This document shows, piece after piece, positions 34,715-42,404 of a stretch of 64,000 bases of DNA. Within the stretch, counting starts at the first letter, position 1. Each line of letters begins with the position of its first letter. The notes under the pieces were generated by a model. That model saw only the letters and a program-made list of their open reading frames with translations, ran no database searches and was not told the origin of the DNA. The DNA comes from Pseudomonas putida (lineage in GTDB: Bacteria; Pseudomonadota; Gammaproteobacteria; Pseudomonadales; Pseudomonadaceae): NCBI RefSeq assembly GCF_028682635.1, contig NZ_JANHLK010000016.1, positions 62,001-126,000 on the forward strand, read 5' to 3'. A program made the position numbers and the translations under genes.

Positions 34715-35200
34715 ATGGCCGGATCCCGCGCAGTCGTGCCGACCCAGTTGGCCATCGGCATCGGCCTGATTACCCTCAGCGTGGTGCTGGCGGTGGGCGC
34801 CTGGCGCTTTCCGCCGGAGATGGGCTTCGTGATTCTGCCGGCCTATGTCTACCCCTGGGTGGTCGCGGGGTTTCTCGGGGCAGTGGGCGTGTTGTTGAGT
34901 TATCAGGCGGTCAGCGGCGGTTTTCGCGAGCTGGATAACCAACAGGCGCACACAGTGGCGGGCGGCAAGGCCGGCGCAGCCTGGGTCACCGCAGGGTTGA
35001 TCGGTGTGGCCGTGCTCATCAACGTCATCGGTTTCGTGCTGGCCGCCGGGCTGCTGTTCGCCTGTTCGGCCCGCGGTTTTGGCAGTCGTCATCCACTGCG
35101 CGACCTGGCGATCGGCATGGCCCTGACCCTGCCGATCTACTGGTTGTTCAACGCCGGGCTGGGGGTTTCCCTGCCGCCGCTGGTCAACGCCTGGATCTGA
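34715..35200 (+). CDS. tctB: Tripartite tricarboxylate transporter small membrane subunit TctB
   Basis: 161 residues with four transmembrane segments, as expected for TctB. The start at 34715 follows the tctC stop after one base and uses a ribosome site inside the tctC end. The residue pattern AGFLGAVGVLLSYQA and the short soluble loop between helices 2 and 3 fit the family. It forms the membrane complex with TctA. Confidence 0.9.
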   Translation: MAGSRAVVPTQLAIGIGLITLSVVLAVGAWRFPPEMGFVILPAYVYPWVVAGFLGAVGVLLSYQAVSGGFRELDNQQAHTVAGGKAGAAWVTAGLIGVAVLINVIGFVLAAGLLFACSARGFGSRHPLRDLAIGMALTLPIYWLFNAGLGVSLPPLVNAWI

Positions 35201-35218
35201 TCCAAGGAGATCGACAGC

Positions 35219-36727
35219 ATGGACATTCTCGCCAGCCTGGCAATGGGTTTTTCCGCGGCGCTGACGCCGATCAATCTGCTATGGGGCTTCATCGGTTGCC
35301 TGCTGGGCACCGCCATTGGCGTATTGCCGGGGATCGGGCCGGCGCTGACGGTGGCCTTGCTGCTGCCGATCACTGCCAAGGTCGATCCCACCGGTGCGCT
35401 GATCATGTTCGCCGGGATCTATTACGGCGCGCAGTTCGGCGGTTCAACCACTTCGATCCTGCTCAATACGCCCGGAGAGTCGTCGTCCATGGTCACGGCC
35501 CTGGAAGGCAACCTCATGGCGCGTAATGGTCGGGCCGGGCCGGCGCTGGCCACGGCGGCGATCGGCTCCTTCGTCGCCGGCACCATTGCGACGGTGCTGC
35601 TGACCCTGTTTGCCCCGGTCGTGGCCAGGCTGGCGCTGAATTTCGGGCCGGCGGAGTATTTCGCGATCCTGGTGCTGTCCTTCACCACGGTCTCGGCGGT
35701 ACTTGGCGCCTCGATGCTGCGTGGTTTTGCTTCACTGGGGATCGGCTTGACCATCGGCATGATCGGCCTCGACTCGACGTCGGGCATTGCCCGCTACACC
35801 CTGGGCGTGCCCGAACTGGTGGATGGCATCGAGGTGGTGCTGGTGGCAGTCGGTCTGTTCGCGGTCGGCGAAGCCCTGTACAGCCTGCTTTATCAAACCG
35901 AGCAAGCGGAGGGCCGGCATCGCCTGACGTCATTGTGGATGACCCGCGCCGACTGGAAACGCTCGGTGCCTGCCTGGTTGCGGGGCACCTTTATTGGCTT
36001 CCCGTTTGGCTCGATCCCGGCGGGTGGCGCGGAGATCCCGACCTTCCTGTCCTATTCCACCGAACGCAAACTGAGCAAATACCCCAAGGAGTTTTCCGCT
36101 AACAAGGGCGAGGGCGCCATCGAAGGGGTGGCCGGCCCCGAAGCGGCCAACAACGCCAGTGCCACTGGCTCGCTGGTGCCGTTGCTGACCCTGGGCATCC
36201 CGACCTCCGCCACGGCGGCGATCCTGTTGGCGGCCTTCCAGAACTACAACCTGCAACCGGGGCCGATGCTCTTCGAGACGTCCGCCGATTTGGTGTGGAC
36301 CCTGGTGGCTTCGCTGTACATCGGCAACGTCATCCTGCTGGTGCTGAACCTGCCGCTGGTGGGCCTGTGGGTCAAGCTGCTGCAGATCCCCCGACCTTAC
36401 CTGAACGCCGGGATCCTGGTGTTCGCCACCATCGGCGTCTACGGCATGCGCCATTCTTCCTTCGACCTGCTGCTGATGCTGGGGATCGGCTGGGCCGGGG
36501 TGTTGATGCGCCGTTTCGATTTCCCGGTAGCGCCGGTGATCGTCGGCATGCTGCTGGGGCCGATGGCCGAGAAACAGCTGCGCAATGCCCTGTCGATCAG
36601 TGAGGGGGACTGGACGATATTCCTGACCCAGCCGATTTCGGCGGCGTTCATGGCGCTGACGTTGTTGGTGCTGGTGGTGCCACCGCTGTTGCATGCGCGT
36701 GGGATCAAGTTGCATGAAGATGACTGA
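35219..36727 (+). CDS. tctA: Tripartite tricarboxylate transporter large permease TctA
   Basis: 502 residues with 10-12 membrane segments. Family motifs are GTAIGVLPGIGPALTVALLLP, YGAQFGGSTTSILLNTPGE (both within 20 residues) and PAGGAEIPTFLSY. AAGGAG lies eight bases before the ATG. It is the sodium- or proton-coupled permease of the tctCBA system. The substrate is a di- or tricarboxylate, not determinable here. Confidence 0.93.
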   Translation: MDILASLAMGFSAALTPINLLWGFIGCLLGTAIGVLPGIGPALTVALLLPITAKVDPTGALIMFAGIYYGAQFGGSTTSILLNTPGESSSMVTALEGNLMARNGRAGPALATAAIGSFVAGTIATVLLTLFAPVVARLALNFGPAEYFAILVLSFTTVSAVLGASMLRGFASLGIGLTIGMIGLDSTSGIARYTLGVPELVDGIEVVLVAVGLFAVGEALYSLLYQTEQAEGRHRLTSLWMTRADWKRSVPAWLRGTFIGFPFGSIPAGGAEIPTFLSYSTERKLSKYPKEFSANKGEGAIEGVAGPEAANNASATGSLVPLLTLGIPTSATAAILLAAFQNYNLQPGPMLFETSADLVWTLVASLYIGNVILLVLNLPLVGLWVKLLQIPRPYLNAGILVFATIGVYGMRHSSFDLLLMLGIGWAGVLMRRFDFPVAPVIVGMLLGPMAEKQLRNALSISEGDWTIFLTQPISAAFMALTLLVLVVPPLLHARGIKLHEDD

Positions 36728-36739
36728 CGCGTCGGTCCC

Positions 36740-36856
36740 CCTGTAGGAGCAGCCGGCCGACGCTCGATTGCTCGCGAAAAACCTGTGAACACCGCGGGGT
36801 GTCAGGCTCCCCGCGTCATCGTTGACCTCCATCGCGAGCAAGCTTGCTCCTACAGG
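36740..36856. repeat. REP doublet (gacgctcgattgctcgcg family)
   Basis: The left arm ctgtaggagcagccggccga and the right arm gcgagcaagcttgctcctac lie between the convergent tctA and LysR genes, overlapping the end of the LysR gene. The same family occurs at 63291-63420. Confidence 0.8.
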
Positions 36857-37734
36857 TTGGAGGGTGTTCCTGTCTGCTCGGCAAACCACTGCAAGATCGC
36901 CCCGCACGCCGGATGCGCGGCCGATGACGGCTGCAGGCACAGGGCGTAAATCCCCCGGGTCTTCAACGGCTCGCCAAACGGAATGACCAGCACGCCGCGT
37001 TCGATCGACTCGCCCGCCAGGGTCATGTCGGTCATGGCCACACCCAGCCCGCGGGCGGCGGCATCCAGTGCCAGTTCGTCGAGGTTGAAGGGAAGGTGGC
37101 GAAACTCGTCCAGTGACCTGCCGCCATTGGCGGCCAGCCAATACCGCCAGTCGTTCCTGTCGCTCGAACGGTGCAGCAGCGCAAAGCCGGCGAGATCCTC
37201 CTGTAAGGCCAGCGCCAGTCCGGGCGCACACACCGGCACCAGCGTTTCCTCGAACAGGGTCAGGCAATCCGGGGCAGCGGACGGTTCGGGCAGGTAGAGG
37301 ATGTAGGCGTCGCTGTCGCTGGCCGGTTCCACCACCTCGGTGGCGACGGTCTCGATCGCCAGCGATACCTGCGGATGATGGCGGTAGAAATCATTCAGCC
37401 TTGGTAACAGCCAGCGCACTGCCAGGGACACGTGCATGCGGATGCGGAACGGGCGCTTTTGCGGGGCGATCCGGTCTTCGAGGGCCTTGAGGTGTTCAAG
37501 GATGTGCCGCGCACTGGCGAGCACCTGTTCGCCTTCGGCTGTGAGCTGCAGGCTGCGGCTGGTCCTGAGGAACATCGAGGTGCCGTAGTGACTCTCCAAT
37601 TGCTGGATTTTGCGGCTCACGGCGCTTTGGGTCAGGCACAGCGTTTGGGCGGCCTGGGTGAAGCTGCCGGAATCCGCGACCTCGACCAAGGCCTGCAGGC
37701 CCTGGAGCGAGGGCACGTGGCGAATCTTATCCAT
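36850..37734 (-). CDS. LysR-family transcriptional regulator
   Basis: 294 residues. The N-terminal winged helix (LQGLQALVEVADSGSFTQAA, then LTQSAVSRKIQQLE) resembles GcvA, and an effector domain follows. It is divergent from the FAD oxidase gene at 37891 with a 156-base spacer that should contain its operator, so it probably controls that oxidase and the polyamine-type binding protein. Its stop lies inside the REP doublet at 36740-36856. Confidence 0.9.
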   Translation of the reverse strand: MDKIRHVPSLQGLQALVEVADSGSFTQAAQTLCLTQSAVSRKIQQLESHYGTSMFLRTSRSLQLTAEGEQVLASARHILEHLKALEDRIAPQKRPFRIRMHVSLAVRWLLPRLNDFYRHHPQVSLAIETVATEVVEPASDSDAYILYLPEPSAAPDCLTLFEETLVPVCAPGLALALQEDLAGFALLHRSSDRNDWRYWLAANGGRSLDEFRHLPFNLDELALDAAARGLGVAMTDMTLAGESIERGVLVIPFGEPLKTRGIYALCLQPSSAAHPACGAILQWFAEQTGTPSNL

Positions 37735-37890
37735 GCGTTTTCAGAATACCCGGATGATTTAATAACGTTGGTTGCCGATGCAATGTCCCTTTAGATTCTA
37801 GTCATAGCGGCCTTCATCTGAAACCACCCATGCAAATACAGCATGCGGTATTGCGAGAGGCCGGCACAACGACAGTCTACGAGGTGACGC

Positions 37891-39192
37891 ATGGAAAACG
37901 TATGTGGCTGGATTGCGCAAGCCGGGGACAGCCCGTTGCGCGATCCGCTCAAGGGCACGCAGCAGGCCGATTGGCTGGTGATCGGCGCCGGCATCACCGG
38001 GCTGAGTGCCGCTCACTCACTGGCTGAACTGCATCCCCAGGCACGCATTGTGCTGGTCGACCGCCAGCGCGCGGCGCAAGGTGCATCGGCGCGCAACTCT
38101 GGGTTCGTGGTCGCCCACGAACATCCCGGCCATGCCGAGTTGCAAGGCACCCCGGGATTCGCTGGCTACCAGGCCGATACCGCAATTGGCCGTACCGCCA
38201 GCGACGAGGTGCGCAAGCGCATTGCCCGGCACGGCATCGAATGCGATTTTCGCGAATCGGGCTATTTCTTTGCGGTGAGCGATCCGCGCAAGTTGACCCA
38301 GGTCGAGTCCAAGCTGCAGACCTTGCGTGCCGTGGGCGCCTCAGCAGAGTTTCTGCAAGGAGACCGGTTGCGCCAGAAGTTGGGAACCCGGCACTACCAG
38401 GCGGCGATCTGGTGCGGCAATGGCAATGCGCTGCTGCAACCGGCGAAATACGTCAAAGGGCTGCTCGATGCATTGCCGCCACAGGTGACCCTGTTTGAAA
38501 ACACCGAGATCAGCGGCCTGCAGCGCCTGGGCAATGGCCGCATCCGCGCCAGCGGCGCCCAGGGTTGCATCGAGGCGCGGCATGTGCTGGTTTGCCTCAA
38601 TGCCTTCATTCCCCGTTCCGGCATCAGTGACAGTGGCACCTTCGCCATGGAACTCAGCGCCAGCCTGACCCGGCCCCTGAGCGACGAAGAATTCCAGGCC
38701 CTTGGCGCCGTCGAGCCCTGGGGCGTGCTGTCGACCCGCCCCCTGGGAGCCACGGTGCGCCTGACCCCGGATCGCCGGGTGATGATCCGCAACACCGCCG
38801 AATACCGCGCCCACGACTTGTCGCCCGGCGAACTGGCGACCCGGCGCCAGCACCATGTCCTGGGTTTGCAGCGTCGTTTCCCGATGTTGGGCGCGCAGGA
38901 CATCCAATACACCTGGACCGGCCACCTCAGCGCTTCGCGCTCCGGGCAGCCGTATTTCGCCAAGGTCGAGGAGGGCGTGTTCGCCGTGGCCGGGTGCAAT
39001 GGCTCCGGCGTGGCGCGCGGCACGTTGTGGGGACGGCTGCTGGCGGAGCTGGCGTCGGGCATCGACTCGCCGCTCCTGCAATCGGTCAAAGGCCGCGCCC
39101 AGCCCGGCTGGCTGCCGCCCAAACCCTTGCTCGATATCGGTGCCATGCTGCGCATGCGCGTAGAGACGGCCCGGGCCAGAAGCGAAATCTAG
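37891..39192 (+). CDS. FAD-dependent amine/amino-acid oxidase (DAO family)
   Basis: 433 residues. The FAD site DWLVIGAGITGLSAAHSLAE begins at residue 27; ASARNSGFVVAHEHPG and the C-terminal VFAVAGCNGSGVARGTLWG complete the D-amino-acid-oxidase / gamma-glutamylputrescine-oxidase (PuuB) pattern. GAGGTGA precedes the ATG. It is followed 52 bases later by a PotF-type binding protein, which suggests an amine or polyamine substrate. Confidence 0.88.
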   Translation: MENVCGWIAQAGDSPLRDPLKGTQQADWLVIGAGITGLSAAHSLAELHPQARIVLVDRQRAAQGASARNSGFVVAHEHPGHAELQGTPGFAGYQADTAIGRTASDEVRKRIARHGIECDFRESGYFFAVSDPRKLTQVESKLQTLRAVGASAEFLQGDRLRQKLGTRHYQAAIWCGNGNALLQPAKYVKGLLDALPPQVTLFENTEISGLQRLGNGRIRASGAQGCIEARHVLVCLNAFIPRSGISDSGTFAMELSASLTRPLSDEEFQALGAVEPWGVLSTRPLGATVRLTPDRRVMIRNTAEYRAHDLSPGELATRRQHHVLGLQRRFPMLGAQDIQYTWTGHLSASRSGQPYFAKVEEGVFAVAGCNGSGVARGTLWGRLLAELASGIDSPLLQSVKGRAQPGWLPPKPLLDIGAMLRMRVETARARSEI

Positions 39193-39244
39193 AACACCGC
39201 CTTTCACATACAACAAAAGCACTTCAACACGAAGGTGATCGAAC

Positions 39245-40333
39245 ATGCGCGTCAATACTGTTTCCCTGGTGGCACTGCTCTCAACGTTGAGTGCCGCCGC
39301 CTACGCCGATGAAACCGTGAACATTTCCAACTGGAACGGCTACATCGCCGACGACACCCTGGCCACGTTCACCAAAGAAACCGGGATCAAGGCCACTTAC
39401 GACATCCATGACAGCAACGAAGTGCTGGAATCGAAGCTGATGACCGGCAATACCGGGTATGACGTGGTCAGCCCGTCGAACCATTTCCTCTCGCGCCTGA
39501 TCAAGGCCGGTGCCATCCAGAAGCTCGACAGGAGCCAGCTCCCGGGCTGGAGCAACCTCGACCCGGTGCTGATGAAAAAGCTCGAGGTCAACGACCCCGG
39601 CAACCAGTACGGTTATCCCTACATGTGGGGCACCGCGGGCATTGGTTATAACGTCGAGAAGATCAAGGCGATCTTCGGCAATACCGACGTCACCCGCTCC
39701 TGGAGCCTGTTTTTCGATGAGGCCAACATCAGGAAGCTCAGCGAATGTGGCGTGGCGATCATCGACAACCCGACGCAAGTGCTGCCGATCACCCTCAACT
39801 ACCTGGGGTTGCCGCCCCATAGCCACACGCCTGAAGACTACAAGAAAGCCGAACAGGCGCTGCTGAAGATCCGGCCTTACGTCCAGTATTTCCACGCCTC
39901 CAAATACATCAGCGACCTGGCCAACGGCAACGTCTGCGCGGTGATCGGCTTCAACGGCGACATCGTGCAGGCAGCCGCCAGCGCCAAGGAGGCGAAAAAC
40001 GGCATCGACATTGCCTATTCGATCCCGGATGAGGGCTCCACCCTGTGGTTCGACATGGTGGTCATGCCCAAGAACGCGCCGCACCAGAAGAACGGCTACT
40101 CCTACATGAACTACCTGCTGCAACCGCAGGTCATCGCCAACATCACCAACAGCATCCATTACGCCAACCCCAACAGCGCAGCGGACGTTGATGTGGTGCC
40201 GGCGGTGAAGCAGGACCTGGCGATCTACCCGCCCAAGGCGGTGATGGACAAGCTATTCACGGTGGAAGACCTGCCAGCCTCCATCGCCCGCTTGACCACG
40301 CGGCTGTGGACCAAGTTGAAGACCAATACCTGA
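39245..40333 (+). CDS. Polyamine ABC transporter substrate-binding protein (PotF/SpuD-like)
   Basis: 362 residues with signal peptide (after AAAYAD). The family pattern is VNISNWNGYIADDTL, TYDIHDSNEVLESKLMTGN and DVVSPSNHFLSRL, closely resembling putrescine/spermidine binders. It probably delivers a polyamine or related amine. No permease or ATPase is adjacent: the gene is followed directly by a 13-copy REP array, so it must use transport subunits encoded elsewhere. Confidence 0.9.
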   Translation: MRVNTVSLVALLSTLSAAAYADETVNISNWNGYIADDTLATFTKETGIKATYDIHDSNEVLESKLMTGNTGYDVVSPSNHFLSRLIKAGAIQKLDRSQLPGWSNLDPVLMKKLEVNDPGNQYGYPYMWGTAGIGYNVEKIKAIFGNTDVTRSWSLFFDEANIRKLSECGVAIIDNPTQVLPITLNYLGLPPHSHTPEDYKKAEQALLKIRPYVQYFHASKYISDLANGNVCAVIGFNGDIVQAAASAKEAKNGIDIAYSIPDEGSTLWFDMVVMPKNAPHQKNGYSYMNYLLQPQVIANITNSIHYANPNSAADVDVVPAVKQDLAIYPPKAVMDKLFTVEDLPASIARLTTRLWTKLKTNT

Positions 40334-40335
40334 TT

Positions 40336-41803
40336 GCTGGCAAGCCAGCTCCTACAGGATTTGCGGGGAGCATGTTGAATGGGGCATTACGCGCATCTGT
40401 AGGAGCCGGCTTGCTGGCGATGCGATGGTGGCCGTTACGCCGCCATCGCTGGCAAGCCAGCTCCTACAGGATTTGTGAATGCTGTTGGATTTGGGGCATT
40501 ACGCACATCTGTAGGAGCCGGCTTGCTGGTGATGCGATGGTGGCCGTGACGCCGCCATCGCTGGCAAGCCAGCTCCTACAGGATTTGTAAATGCTGTTGG
40601 ATTTGGGGCATTACGCGCATCTGTAGGAGCCGGCTTGCTGGCGATGCGATGGTGGCCGTGACGCCGCCATCGCTGGCAAGCCAGCTCCTACAGGATTTGT
40701 GAATGCTGTTGGATTTGGGGCATTACGCACATCTGTAGGAGCCGGCTTGCTGGCGATGCGATGGTGGCCGTTACGCCGTCATCGCTGGCAAGCCAGCTCC
40801 TACAGGATTTGTGAATGCTGTTGGATTTGGGGCATTACGCACATCTGTAGGAGCCGGCTTGCTGGTGATGCGATGGTGGCCGTGACGCCGCCATCGCTGG
40901 CAAGCCAGCTCCTACAGGATTTGTAAATGCTGTTGGATTTGGGGCATTACGCGCATCTGTAGGAGCCGGCTTGCTGGCGATGCGATGGTGGCCGTGACGC
41001 CGCCATCGCTGGCAAGCCAGCTCCTACAGGATTTGTGAATGCTGTTGGATCTGGGGCATTACGCGCATCTGTGGGAGCCGGCTTGCTGGCGATGCGATGG
41101 TGGCCGTGACGCCGCCATCGCTGGCAAGCCAGCTCCTACAGGATTTGTGAATGCTGTTGGATTTGGGGCATTACGCGCATCTGTAGGAGCCGGCTTGCTG
41201 GCGATGCGATGGTGGCCGTTACGCCGTCATCGCTGGCAAGCCAGCTTCTACAGGATTTGTGGATGCTGTTGGATCTGGGGCATTACGCGCATCTGTGGGA
41301 GCCGGCTTGCTGGCGATGCGATGGTGGCCGTTACGCCGTCATCGCTGGCAAGCCAGCTTCTACAGGATTTGTGGATGCTGTTGGATCTGGGGCATTACGC
41401 GCATCTGTAGGAGCCGGCTTGCTGGCGATGCGATGGTGGCCGTGACGCCGCCATCGCTGCGATGCGGCGACCCGACAAGCCAGCTCCTACAGGATTTGTG
41501 AATGCTGTTGGATTTGGGGCATTACGCACATCTGTAGGAGCCGGCTTGCTGGCGATGCGATGGTGGCCGTGATGCCGCCATCGCTGGCAAGCCAGCTCCT
41601 ACAGGATTTGTGAATGCTGTTGGATTTGGGGCATTACGCGCATCTGTAGGAGCCGGCTTGCTGGCGATGCGATGGTGGCCGTGACGCCGTCATCGCTGGC
41701 AAGCCAGCTCCTACAGGATTTGTGAATGCTGTTGGATTTGGGGCATTACGCGCATCTGTAGGAGCCGGCTTGCTGGCGATGCGATGGTGGCCGTGACGCC
41801 GTT
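40336..41803. repeat. REP array, 13 units with ~112-113-base period
   Basis: Thirteen copies of catctgtaggagccggcttg, beginning near 40394 and repeating about every 112-113 bases, each contain a forward REP, gatgcgatggtggccgt, and the inverted partner gctggcaagccagctcctac. They are joined by the spacer atgctgttggatttggggca. The copy near 41427 carries an insertion of about 19 bases. The array ends just before a deletion scar at 41831. The REP unit, but not the spacer, is shared in opposite orientation with the array at 61.2 kb. Confidence 0.97.
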
Positions 41804-41830
41804 TTCGCTAGCCGCCAGCAGCAGGGTGGT

Positions 41831-41920
41831 TCAGCCGTCGATAGCCGGAAAATCGATATCGGTCAGGGCGACGTTGTTCAGGTAGTGGGTCAGCGTTTTG
41901 ATCCTGTTGATGCGCCACAT
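41831..41920 (-). pseudogene. C-terminal remnant of an unidentified protein, possibly carboxymuconolactone decarboxylase family
   Basis: On the minus strand 29 codons end in a stop (INRIKTLTHYLNNVALTD then IDFPAIDG). This has the look of the C-terminal tail of an AhpD / carboxymuconolactone decarboxylase-like protein. Upstream the frame meets the AraC remnant. Identification is tentative; the remnant itself is inferred from the abrupt junction. Confidence 0.35.
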
Positions 41921-42272
41921 CCTGAGCAGTCGCGATCAGCAGCCGGGCATGATGGCCGGCCTGGCCGATCCACGCCTGGCGCGCCCTTTGAACCAAATGC
42001 ACGAAGCGCCCGGCAAGGCCTGGAGCGTGGCCGAACTGGCGGTGGCGGCCAACATGTCCCGGGCCAGTTTCGCCGAGCACTTCAAACGGTTGGTCGGGCA
42101 GGCCCCGATGGATTATCTGGTCAGCTGGCGCATCAGCCTGGCGCAGAAGCGCCTGGGTGAAGGCAAGCCCATTGCCCTGATCGCCGAAGAGGTCGGTTAT
42201 GAAAGCCCTTCGGCACTGGCCCGGGCGTTTTGCCGCAAGACCGGGGTCAGTCCCCGGCAGTGGAGAGGATAA
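41898..42272 (+). pseudogene. Truncated AraC-family regulator (C-terminal DNA-binding half)
   Basis: About 124 codons from a TTG. They hold the two helix-turn-helix units of AraC proteins (WSVAELAVAANMSRASFAEH, then IALIAEEVGYESPSALARAF, and the terminal GVSPRQW) and the preceding ADPRLARPLNQMH linker typical of cupin-type AraC regulators. The N-terminal cupin domain is absent, and the upstream sequence belongs to an oppositely oriented remnant. An internal deletion in a divergent gene pair explains the arrangement. It might still be expressed, but without a sensor. Confidence 0.75.
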
Positions 42273-42404
42273 CGCGGCCAGCGTATGTTGGCCGGCGCAC
42301 TGGCGGGCCACGGCAGCTGTGCTAGCTTCTTGGGGGGGAATCTCTGGTTTGCCAGCGTCCCGTCGTGTCTACCTCGTACAGGCCCTGGGGAGTCGATCAA
42401 TAAT

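Noticed and set aside
40306..41501. CRISPR-like regularity in the 112-base array
   Set aside because: Units are imperfect palindromic REP doublets with identical spacers, unlike the short repeats and unique spacers of CRISPR; no cas genes are present.
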